A stretch of 19,746 nucleotides of DNA from Syntrophaceae bacterium UBA4778 (lineage in GTDB: Bacteria > Desulfobacterota > Syntrophia > Syntrophales > UBA4778), in contig DHHG01000067.1 of NCBI GenBank assembly GCA_002403175.1, positions 1-19,746 of the forward strand, written 5' to 3'. How positions within the stretch are numbered: position 1 is the first letter of the stretch; each line of letters begins with the position of its first letter. The notes below the pieces were generated by a model, which did not search any database, was not told the origin of the DNA, and saw nothing but the letters and a program-made list of their open reading frames with translations. This document shows positions 7,146-12,899 of this stretch, in pieces. A program made the translations under genes and the position numbers.

Positions 7146-8438
7146 ATGAATCTCTTTCTGGAAGCTGTGGTCCTTTTGTTGATTTGCGTAGTGGGCGCCA
7201 GTACCTGCATTATCGGTTGTCGAAGTATTTTCGGGAACAATGTTACTGTTAAGCTGATTTACTGGGAAGCTCCAATGATTACTGTTGTTTACGGAGCTGG
7301 ATATTTCTGTGGAAGATTGGGAGGGGTCAGTAACCTGCTGGTTGGCGGTATTACCGTCATAATCGGAATTGCAGCGATCCTCGGAACTTTTGTAATGATT
7401 GGAAGTTATCTCATACGGAAAATAGAGCGTATTTCCACCCGCGTTTCGGAGTCCTCTTCTGAAATCGGCACGGCTTCAATCCAGCTAGCCCAGTCCGGAC
7501 ACGCCATAGCAGCAGGAGCAGCCACACAGGCGGCATCTATCGAAGAGACATCGTCATCCCTGGAAGAAATGTCAGCAATGACGAAAAGAAATGCAAAAAA
7601 TGCAGATGAGGCGAAATCGCTCATGGCCAGAGCCAAAAGCATTGTGGAGAATGTCAATGACCATATGGGCAATATGATCAGGTCGATTGCGGAAGTGAAA
7701 AAAACCAGTGAGGAAACCGGAAAGATCAACAAAACCATAGACGAAATCGCTTTCCAGACAAACCTTCTGGCCTTAAATGCGGCTGTCGAGGCTGCAAGAG
7801 CTGGTGAGGCAGGAGCCGGATTTGCCGTTGTTGCCGACGAGGTCAGAAATCTCGCCATGCGCGCTGCAGAAGCGGCTCGCAATACCAATGGCCTGATTGA
7901 AAACACGATCTCGGCCGTAAAAAATAGCAGTGACCTGACCCTTGTGACTCAAAAGGCTTTTGCAGAGAACGTGGAAATTGCAGACAAAATCGGCTGCCTT
8001 GTTGATGAAATTGCCGCCGCATCACAGGAACAGGCAAACGGAATCGATCAGATATCCAAAGCTGTTTCCGAGCTTGACCGGGTTACGCAGCAGAATGCTT
8101 CCATTAGTGAGGAATCGGCAGCAGCCGCCAATCAAATGAGTACCCGGTCCGTCAATGCTCAAGAGGCCGTGAATGAACTTGTTGAAATAGTATGTGGAAA
8201 AAAATCGGATCGGAGCACATCCGTGAGTACTGTGATGAAAGGGGCAACAAAAAAACCAACTTTGAATTTAAATGCACCGGCATCTGATCGTTTTCCGGAA
8301 TATTCGCTATCTCCATCCAAAGGAAATCAAAAAAGTAAAAAAAGCTCCGGTCGAAATCATGCAACAATTGTCAACCCGGAAGATATCATACCCTTTGATG
8401 AAGGAAACTCTGAAGCGTTTGCCCAAAACCAATCTTAG
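7146..8438 (+). CDS. Methyl-accepting chemotaxis protein without a periplasmic sensor domain
   Basis: A 430-aa membrane receptor. Hydrophobic helices at about 5-25 and 64-90 are joined by only about 40 residues, too short for a usual ligand-binding domain, and no HAMP domain is evident. The long signalling coiled coil follows (about 95-350), with the highly conserved hairpin tip [20 protein letters not shown] (202-221) and [13 protein letters not shown] (225-237), which bind CheA and CheW. Glu/Gln/Ala-rich segments at about 128-145 and 290-330 fit methylation helices. The C-terminal tail is Ser/Lys-rich and ends with [10 protein letters not shown] (411-420), a motif common at the end of deltaproteobacterial chemoreceptors. 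The start is supported by AAGGGGGGA seven bases upstream. It is transcribed opposite to everything else in the window and controlled by a FliA promoter. It may sense membrane state, energy or an intracellular cue. Confidence 0.93.
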   Translation: MNLFLEAVVLLLICVVGASTCIIGCRSIFGNNVTVKLIYWEAPMITVVYGAGYFCGRLGGVSNLLVGGITVIIGIAAILGTFVMIGSYLIRKIERISTRVSESSSEIGTASIQLAQSGHAIAAGAATQAASIEETSSSLEEMSAMTKRNAKNADEAKSLMARAKSIVENVNDHMGNMIRSIAEVKKTSEETGKINKTIDEIAFQTNLLALNAAVEAARAGEAGAGFAVVADEVRNLAMRAAEAARNTNGLIENTISAVKNSSDLTLVTQKAFAENVEIADKIGCLVDEIAAASQEQANGIDQISKAVSELDRVTQQNASISEESAAAANQMSTRSVNAQEAVNELVEIVCGKKSDRSTSVSTVMKGATKKPTLNLNAPASDRFPEYSLSPSKGNQKSKKSSGRNHATIVNPEDIIPFDEGNSEAFAQNQS

Positions 8439-8571
8439 AATGCCGGCGTATAGATGTGATATTGCAGAAAATAACACGCCTTGATTATTGCTGTGTTCAG
8501 CTTCTGCTGTGTATAGTCCTGCGGCTTGATTGCCCGATAGCAGGACAACTTTCTCCATGTTTGGCGTATTA

Positions 8572-8596
8572 GCAAGAACCGCTTCGGTGGTTTTGC
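8572..8596. terminator. UUCG-tetraloop hairpin between convergent genes, possible terminator
   Basis: The stem GCAA-(g)-AACCGC / GTGGTT-TTGC closes on a TTCG loop, ten base pairs with one bulged G and one G-T pair. It sits between the chemoreceptor (plus, ends 8438) and the CARDB gene (minus, ends 8675), where a bidirectional terminator would be expected. There is only a TTTT within the stem and no long T-run after it, so termination is uncertain. Confidence 0.35.
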
Positions 8597-8674
8597 CTGT
8601 CGTGGATTGTTACGCCGAACGATTTTTCAATTGGCGCCCAATACGATCAGCCGCCAGCAGCAGCGTTGTTCTTG

Positions 8675-9931
8675 TCACGGCTTGATCGGCGGATGGGGCG
8701 GCGTAACGATCGGTGCGGCGCCCGGGACCACCCGCGTATTCGGCTGCTTGGGAACCGCTATTGTGGCTGCCGTCAGATTCATTTTAATGGATGCGCGATT
8801 ATCCGCGAGGTTGATGTCGCGGACGATATTGACAGGGTCAACCCATACTTCGATATCGTATAGGCCCGGGGTTGCCGTGAACGGCTGAAGCATCAAAGTC
8901 GTCTTGTATTCGCCAAACTGGTTAATCACGACGTTGTTGTTCAGGATCATTTTATTGACTGATTTCCCTTTTGCGCCGTAATAGAGAAAGTGCGTTCCAT
9001 ACGGAAAGACGGCCGTCGCATTGCCTTGATTGCGCACCGTCACGCCAATCGGGATTACGTCGCGCACGCTGTATGTTTTCCCCGGTATTGTCTGCATCGA
9101 CACAGCTAGATTGACGACCTGAATATTGATCCTCGCCGTCATGGACGCATGGGTTTCATTTTTTTCCTGAATGGCGTTTTTCGGATCGAGATTGATGACA
9201 AGGTCATGAAATCCGGGACTCAGCATCGGAAGCTTGAGCCATCGCCCATATTCTACGGTGCCCTTCGTAATGAGTGTATTGCGATTGAAATTTTTATCTT
9301 CCGCGATAATTTTTCCGGCCTCGGTAACATTCCACAACACCGTGCCGGGTAAAATCATGGCGTCCGCATCACCGCGATTACCTATGTTTGCATACAGTGA
9401 AAGTTCTTCACCATACTTTGCCGCTGCACTGCCTGACGAGAACGAGGGTGTCTTACTGAGATACAATTCCGGGCGCGTTACAGAGCCGGAAGCGTTGGCC
9501 ACGGGCACCTGAATAAAATAACGGTTGTTGTCGTTCACATTATCGGGCGTTGATATATCCGGCTGCACGATAAACTCGACGCTGACGAGTCCTGCCGGCA
9601 GCGCTGTCTTAGGTTGTCCCTTGCATTCCACCGTCTGCCCCGGATTAAGGATATAGGGCTGCGGCGTCGGGTTCTTCACGTCCGTCGAGTTGTACGACAG
9701 ATCGGTTGACAGCCGGTACCGGAAGCAGCCGGACTGCATCTTGGCTTGCGTTGTTCCTCGGTTTTTGATGAGGACGGCAAAAGTGAAAGCCGTACCCTGA
9801 GGGCCTTGAGTGGGTTCGACGCGCGCCGATTCAATGGACAGATCGACAGCAGAATAAGCTTTGACCGGCGCCGCTAAATACGCGGCAATTGCCAGTACCG
9901 CAACGAATATGAACTGAAAATATTTACCCAT
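8675..9931 (-). CDS. Secreted CARDB-repeat protein of unknown function
   Basis: A 418-aa protein with a signal peptide (MGKYFQFIFVAVLAIAAYLAAPVKAYS, cleavage near 25-28). The rest is beta-sandwich repeats of the CARDB (cell adhesion related domain in bacteria) type: about 29-145, 150-268 and 272-393. Each has the pattern of a VDL/ELYL/VNLAV opening strand, an 'N-[RQ]G' turn (VLIKNRGTTQA, ANIGNRGDADA, VTVRNQGNATA) and a closing 'VDP/LDP...I.E.NE/D.N' segment (VNDNNRYF, IQEKNETH, VRDINLADNRA). The C-terminal tail is Pro-rich (VTPPHPPIKP) with no membrane anchor or sorting signal. AGGGAGGA (complement of 9937-9944) lies just upstream of the ATG. The protein is likely periplasmic or released and may bind cell-surface polymers. 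It appears to be a single-gene unit with no clear functional link to the neighbours. Confidence 0.85.
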   Translation of the reverse strand: MGKYFQFIFVAVLAIAAYLAAPVKAYSAVDLSIESARVEPTQGPQGTAFTFAVLIKNRGTTQAKMQSGCFRYRLSTDLSYNSTDVKNPTPQPYILNPGQTVECKGQPKTALPAGLVSVEFIVQPDISTPDNVNDNNRYFIQVPVANASGSVTRPELYLSKTPSFSSGSAAAKYGEELSLYANIGNRGDADAMILPGTVLWNVTEAGKIIAEDKNFNRNTLITKGTVEYGRWLKLPMLSPGFHDLVINLDPKNAIQEKNETHASMTARINIQVVNLAVSMQTIPGKTYSVRDVIPIGVTVRNQGNATAVFPYGTHFLYYGAKGKSVNKMILNNNVVINQFGEYKTTLMLQPFTATPGLYDIEVWVDPVNIVRDINLADNRASIKMNLTAATIAVPKQPNTRVVPGAAPIVTPPHPPIKP

Positions 9932-9968
9932 GATATTCCTCCCTGGTTGTTAGAAAGAGGGGGGCTCG

Positions 9969-9987
9969 AGACCCTGACCCTTTTTAT
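9969..9987 (+). repeat. Copy 1 of AGACC(C)TGACCCTTTTTA short repeat
   Basis: AGACCCTGACCCTTTTTATT matches the copy at 10121-10139 except for one extra C and the last bases. The 'GACCTGACCC' string is familiar from short repeats scattered in deltaproteobacterial and related genomes near REP-associated (Y1, RAYT) transposases. That link is from memory; no transposase is present here. Confidence 0.45.
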
Positions 9988-10005
9988 TTCTCTTTAGAGG
10001 GGGCA

Positions 10006-10085
10006 CTGTTTACTTTTTAACTTTTTTATCCATCAATTGCGGTAAGCTTCACGGCAGGTTGAATCAAATGTTAATAAGTAAACAG
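10006..10085. repeat. Inverted repeat with 10-bp CTGTTTACTT arms
   Basis: CTGTTTACTT at 10006-10015 is the exact reverse complement of AAGTAAACAG at 10076-10085. The flanks (AGGGGGCA / GCGTCCCT) extend the match imperfectly. The 60-bp interior is AT-rich. It could be the two ends of a small REP/MITE-like unit, nested between the two AGACC(C)TGACCC copies. Confidence 0.4.
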
Positions 10086-10120
10086 CGTCCCTACTATCTC
10101 CATTTTTTTATCAAATATGT

Positions 10121-10139
10121 AGACCTGACCCTTTTTACT
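10121..10139 (+). repeat. Copy 2 of AGACC(C)TGACCCTTTTTA short repeat
   Basis: AGACCTGACCCTTTTTACT, in the same orientation as copy 1, about 150 bp away. The pair brackets the inverted repeat at 10006-10085, giving the look of a short transposable unit. Confidence 0.45.
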
Positions 10140-10250
10140 CCCGTACACCGAAGTTGCTGAATATGGGAATTTCTTCTCGCCCCATTGATGGTGAACAACA
10201 GCATCAACCGTCGAGGAACGAGGTCGGCCACATGGAGGTTATGCTCCCTC

Positions 10251-11411
10251 TCAATCGAGAATTTGAACCCGACGAGCGCTCCCACCGTCAAACTCAATTC
10301 CCCAGCCCTCTACCCATTGGCTGTACATTGGATTAAACTTTGCATCGCCTGGTACCACTGGGCCTGTAAGCCCCAACATCTTGACTGGGTCTATCTTAAT
10401 TTCTCTGTGACGGGAAGAAAGGCGCGCCTCTTGGATAAGGAAATCAAAGATGATGCGCTTGTAGCTTGTTTGTCTGGCTAGGCGCTCTATGCGCTCATCA
10501 AGTATTTGAAATAACCTGTTCTTATGATCTTCACGGATTCGAGCTCCTAAGATAATGCCGACAAGTTGGGTTGGCTCGAAGTGAAAGAGTCGCTCTTGAA
10601 CCGAATATTCGAAACGATCTCCAAATAGCCATGGCGTCGGAGTGGTGAGCATTAACCGAGATTCAGACTCATAGCTCCAGGAGTGATGCTTTTGAAGAAA
10701 TTGTTTTGCTTGCGCGGATGCAATTTGATTTCTCTCCTCCTCAGATGACACTGGACCGCTGACGGATTCTGGAAAGAGTTTAAACGCAGACAAGTGCTCA
10801 ACTGCCGGGACATAAGATACATCCTGAAAAAGAAAGCGTTCAGGAATGTGGAAAGACATTGAGGATGCTATACCTTCCGGTGTTGTTCGACGCATAGATT
10901 TTTTTATAGCCTGAGGGTGTTGCCTTAGCGCCCCTTCTAATGATCGGAACACCAAACAGAATCCTTCGTGGCGAGTCGCATAATGTGACCACATAAGTGG
11001 CTCGTCGCACACACGAGAAAATGACGCAAAATAGCGGGTGGGCGGTTTATATAGTTGGAATACCCGCTGGATCGCATTAGCTGCCGCTGTTGCAAATAAC
11101 CAATTTGAATTGTCTGTAGCTCGTAAAAACAATGTGACGAAGTCAAATGACGAAGCCTCGTCAAAGGTGAGGGGACAACTGGAACTGAACTCTGCTGCAA
11201 TCTTGCTCACACACTTATGGTATTGATCGCATTGTTTGCCAAGACCAAACTGGAGCAGCCTGATCCAAGAGTCAGTGTCACTGGAGAATTCATAAAACGA
11301 TTTTCCGTCAAAGGGGTCATTGCATTCCGAGGTCGATGCGAAAAACAACTCGTCATACATGAGTTCTTTGAAACTTATTTCGGTTGAGGATCGAAATCGA
11401 TAGTAAAGCAT
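10251..11411 (-). CDS. DUF2971 family protein, probable integron-cassette gene
   Basis: A 386-aa protein with the DUF2971 layout. The N-terminal LYYRFRSST...ELFFASTSECNDPFDGKSF (2-39) matches the family's 'YKYR...L.FSSP..FNDPFD' pattern. FSRVCDEPLMWSHYATRHEGFCLVF (131-155) matches 'CFS....PLMWSHYA..H.GFCIGF'. HHSWSYESESRLM (242-254) matches 'K...W.YE.E.RLI', and LVGIILGARI follows (283-292). The biochemical function of DUF2971 is unknown; members occur in accessory and defence-rich regions. The ATG is 34 bp after the G/TT crossover point of the attC at 11440-11496, the usual cassette geometry. The last about 40 residues may run beyond the family core. It is intact, and appears to share transcription with the upstream broken HEPN gene. 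Confidence 0.82.
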   Translation of the reverse strand: MLYYRFRSSTEISFKELMYDELFFASTSECNDPFDGKSFYEFSSDTDSWIRLLQFGLGKQCDQYHKCVSKIAAEFSSSCPLTFDEASSFDFVTLFLRATDNSNWLFATAAANAIQRVFQLYKPPTRYFASFSRVCDEPLMWSHYATRHEGFCLVFRSLEGALRQHPQAIKKSMRRTTPEGIASSMSFHIPERFLFQDVSYVPAVEHLSAFKLFPESVSGPVSSEEERNQIASAQAKQFLQKHHSWSYESESRLMLTTPTPWLFGDRFEYSVQERLFHFEPTQLVGIILGARIREDHKNRLFQILDERIERLARQTSYKRIIFDFLIQEARLSSRHREIKIDPVKMLGLTGPVVPGDAKFNPMYSQWVEGWGIEFDGGSARRVQILD

Positions 11412-11439
11412 CTTGCACCCCGCAGTTTCTCATTGATCG

Positions 11440-11496
11440 GCATAACGTAGCAATCAGCCGCCGGCTCTGCCGGTCGGCTGAATTGCTTGGTTAGGT
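11440..11496 (-). other. Integron attC recombination site (57 bp)
   Basis: Read on the minus strand: ACCTAAC (R'', fits RYYYAAC), then an arm AGCAAT-T-CAGCCG-A-CCGGC, the loop AGA, the arm GCCGG-CGGCTG-ATTGCT, and finally GTTATGC (R', one mismatch to GTTRRRY). The arms pair perfectly except for two unpaired bases (T and A), all on the left arm, which is the extrahelical-base pattern that integron integrases use to choose the strand. The length of 57 bp is at the lower end of known attC sites. The upstream HEPN frame ends inside it, giving the C-terminal NQAIQPTGRAGG, a tail commonly seen where a cassette gene reads into its attC. No integrase gene lies in the window. Confidence 0.75.
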
Positions 11497-12080
11497 TGCT
11501 TTATTCCAAGTTCCTCCAATAGCTCGCGAGACGGATGGGCAGTGACAGGGCCGCCTAGGAGAAACATAATCGAGGCCTCTGCAGCGGTTCGAGCGACCAA
11601 CACGGTCGCATTTGGCTCGGAGAGGTCACGCTTTCCGCCATGTGCAGTTCTATTGCGTGCATTTGACAAAACCTTCTCCATCTTTCGAATCAAGTTGCCG
11701 TTCTCAATTGCGGCCAACTCAGGGAAGACTTGTAGTAGCAGCCCTATAACCCTTTCGTGGATAGTTCCTGTGGAACTCAGCGTGAAAGCGATTATCTCTA
11801 GGATGATCCACAATGAAAGAAGACGATCTGCAGGTGACTCCACGTCATGACTGTGTCGCCACCACCGCAGTGCTGCTTCTGCGGCTGGTTGCGCCTCTGG
11901 CTGAAGCTTAGCGATTCTCTTCTCTGTGCCCGCAAGAATTGCCGACAGCTTTGCTGGTGACTCGTAGCAATCCGTGATGTGAATAGGGTCAACGTCGAAC
12001 CACGTCCATGTGTCTTCATTATCTGACTGAAAGAACAAGCCTTCACCTACTTTGGCCCCATAACTCCGGGCCACGACCAA
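11454..12080 (-). CDS. C-terminal fragment of frameshifted HEPN (Apea-like) protein
   Basis: This frame encodes the helical HEPN part. ALRWWRHSHDVESPADRLLSLWIILEIIAF and SNARNRTAHGGKR follow the Apea-like HEPN pattern. R142-N-R-T-A-H147 (numbered from the TTG at 12080) is an RX4H motif, the catalytic signature of HEPN ribonucleases. The nominal TTG start at 12080 has no ribosome site and the frame overlaps the preceding one by 34 bp. It is best joined to the 12047-12394 frame: adding one A to the AAA at the complement of 12051-12053 gives a continuous GVMGPK-VGEGLFF and a 313-aa protein. The last residues (PNQAIQPTGRAGG) come from the attC site. The intact protein might act as an RNA-cleaving toxin or defence effector; that is inferred from the family only. 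Confidence 0.7.
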   Translation of the reverse strand: MVVARSYGAKVGEGLFFQSDNEDTWTWFDVDPIHITDCYESPAKLSAILAGTEKRIAKLQPEAQPAAEAALRWWRHSHDVESPADRLLSLWIILEIIAFTLSSTGTIHERVIGLLLQVFPELAAIENGNLIRKMEKVLSNARNRTAHGGKRDLSEPNATVLVARTAAEASIMFLLGGPVTAHPSRELLEELGIKQPNQAIQPTGRAGG

Positions 12081-12394
12081 GTAATGAGTCCAGCGGCCCG
12101 GGCAGTTTGGGCTTCAAGGTTCGGACGTACTTCTGGCGGAATCGCGTTATCGTCAGTTTCACACGACGCGATGATTTCAAGGAGCAGTGGGCGGCCTTGA
12201 TGGACGTGATCTACGGTCGACACTCTTACCTCGCGTTTACCATCAGGCGAGACGCTCATTATGTCGTAAGTAGTAAATGGTAGTTTTCGCTTGTGTATCA
12301 GTTGAATTTGCGTCTCGCCTTGGCGCAAGATGATTTCGCTCGCGAACTGCAAATTCGAAACTGCGTAGATTGTGCGTAGCGAGTAAGTTCTCAT
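12047..12394 (-). CDS. N-terminal fragment of frameshifted HEPN (Apea-like) protein
   Basis: A 115-codon frame from the ATG at 12392-12394 to TAG at 12047-12049. It is beta-rich at the start (MRTYSLRTIYAVSNLQFASEIILRQG) and ends with AAGLITWSWPGVMGPK, the kind of segment that precedes 'xxLF...' in Apea-like HEPN proteins. The next-frame sequence VGEGLFFQSDNEDTW continues it naturally, so a single-base loss in the AAA run just before the stop is the simplest explanation. Whether it is a real mutation or a sequencing error cannot be decided here. The N-terminal domain has no function I recognise. The start lies 31 bp after a GTTAGGT core-like site, and about 100 bp after the promoter at 12496-12524. 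Confidence 0.6.
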   Translation of the reverse strand: MRTYSLRTIYAVSNLQFASEIILRQGETQIQLIHKRKLPFTTYDIMSVSPDGKREVRVSTVDHVHQGRPLLLEIIASCETDDNAIPPEVRPNLEAQTARAAGLITWSWPGVMGPK

Positions 12395-12425
12395 ATGTGC
12401 CCCGTCGAATCGAAATTCGTTTGCA

Positions 12426-12432
12426 ACCTAAC
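12426..12432 (-). other. Lone R'-type core site GTTAGGT at the cassette boundary
   Basis: The minus strand reads GTTAGGT, a perfect GTTRRRY, 31 bp ahead of the HEPN start codon. This matches the 34 bp between the next attC crossover and the DUF2971 start. No convincing pairing partner arm is found upstream, so it may be an old insertion point, a decayed attC or chance. Confidence 0.35.
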
Positions 12433-12462
12433 AATTAATACACGTAGTAAGCTTTTCCTGTC

Positions 12463-12480
12463 ACAAGGGACGATCCTTGT
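12463..12480. repeat. Hairpin ACAAGG-N6-CCTTGT in the HEPN 5' leader
   Basis: Six-bp perfect stem with loop GACGAT (plus strand) between the promoter at 12496-12524 and the HEPN start. It would form in the untranslated leader. There is no T-run, so it is not a clear terminator. Confidence 0.3.
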
Positions 12481-12487
12481 CGGCATT

Positions 12488-12517
12488 TTTCGCAATTTGT
12501 ATGTAGAAATTGCGAAA
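12488..12517. promoter_or_regulatory. Operator-like 11-bp perfect inverted repeat across the HEPN promoter
   Basis: TTTCGCAATTT (12488-12498), 8 bases, AAATTGCGAAA (12507-12517). Both arms are perfect. It begins right after the -35 box and covers the spacer and -10, so a bound dimer would block the polymerase. The regulator is unknown; the HEPN-domain protein or its lost partner is one possibility. Confidence 0.5.
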
Positions 12518-12524
12518 TTGTCAA
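12496..12524 (-). promoter_or_regulatory. Sigma-70-type promoter TTGACA-N17-TACAAA for the cassette genes
   Basis: On the minus strand a perfect -35 TTGACA (complement of 12519-12524) is followed by 17 bases and TACAAA (complement of 12496-12501, 4 of 6 to TATAAT). The predicted start near 12489 leaves a leader of about 95 nt before the HEPN ATG. The 11-bp inverted repeat overlaps it. Confidence 0.5.
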
Positions 12525-12569
12525 ACAGTTATATTGCACAATTCCATGTTAAGTGTTTATTAACGGAAA

Positions 12570-12584
12570 ATACGTATTACGTAT
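12570..12584. repeat. Palindrome ATACGTA-T-TACGTAT
   Basis: Seven-base perfect arms around a single T, 45 bp upstream of the -35 box of the cassette promoter. It could be a second regulatory site; symmetry is the only evidence. Confidence 0.25.
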
Positions 12585-12709
12585 ATTCTGGTTTCTTCTG
12601 CTGAAGGACGGTATGATCGCAAATATTGCCCCGGCGATTAAATATATCCGGTTTTCTATTAAGGATGCAGGCGGGGTTGTTTTGATTCAGCGATTGGCGG
12701 AAGGGTGCC

Positions 12710-12820
12710 GTCATTTCCGGATTTAAACATGGGGGAAGCCGCAGCTCGAAAGCCGCTTTGCGGCTGGCGAGACGGCGGAGGGGGCAAAGCATCCCCCGTG
12801 GGTAAATCCGCTGAAATGAC
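12710..12820. repeat. 111-bp almost fully self-complementary element (structured RNA or MITE candidate)
   Basis: The ends pair as GTCATTTC (12710-12717) with GAAATGAC (12813-12820), then GGATTTA (12719-12725) with TAAATCC (12803-12809), then CATGGGGG (12728-12735) with CCCCCGTG (12793-12800). Further in, GCCG (12738-12741) pairs with CGGC (12773-12776), CTCG (12745-12748) with CGAG (12768-12771), and AGCCGC-TTT-GCGGCT (12751-12765) closes the tip. The only sizeable unpaired stretch is 12777-12788. It lies 80 bp after the recB stop. It matches no RNA family I can name. It may be a REP/MITE-type repeat, an mRNA-end structure or an RNA gene. Confidence 0.55.
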
Positions 12821-12899
12821 CAGCCCGAAAGCATTGCGGAAGAAAAATAAGCCCGCCTGCTCCCCCTAATTAGTTTTCTTCTACACTGAATGCAGAGTT

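Larger units (their letters stand above)
9932..10250. other. Repeat-bearing gap between the DUF2971 and CARDB genes
   Basis: About 320 bp with no convincing gene; a 67-codon minus frame (10094-10297) overlaps the DUF2971 end and looks spurious. It carries two copies of an AGAC(C)CTGACCCTTTTTA repeat and an imperfect inverted repeat with CTGTTTACTT arms. No second attC is visible downstream of the DUF2971 gene, although one would be expected if that cassette were complete. Confidence 0.45.
12395..12899. other. Gap between recB and the HEPN gene: promoter, palindromes and a folded element
   Basis: About 500 bp. The left half is AT-rich and holds the cassette promoter, its operator-like repeat, a leader hairpin and an extra palindrome. 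The right half is GC-rich and holds the 111-bp self-complementary element. An 85-codon minus frame (12577-12834) runs through that element and is probably not a gene. No clear rho-independent terminator follows recB, so recB transcripts may run into this region. Confidence 0.5.

Noticed and set aside
10094..10297. Minus-strand 67-codon frame downstream of the DUF2971 gene
   Set aside because: It overlaps the end of a well-supported gene, crosses a repeat copy and has no ribosome site.
12426..12554. A complete second attC from GTTAAGT (12548-12554) to ACCTAAC (12426-12432)
   Set aside because: The core boxes and the 129-bp length fit, but the bases next to the two cores do not pair, so the required arms are absent.
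12577..12834. Minus-strand 85-codon frame downstream of recB
   Set aside because: It runs through both arms of the 111-bp hairpin, whose symmetry explains the open frame better than coding does.
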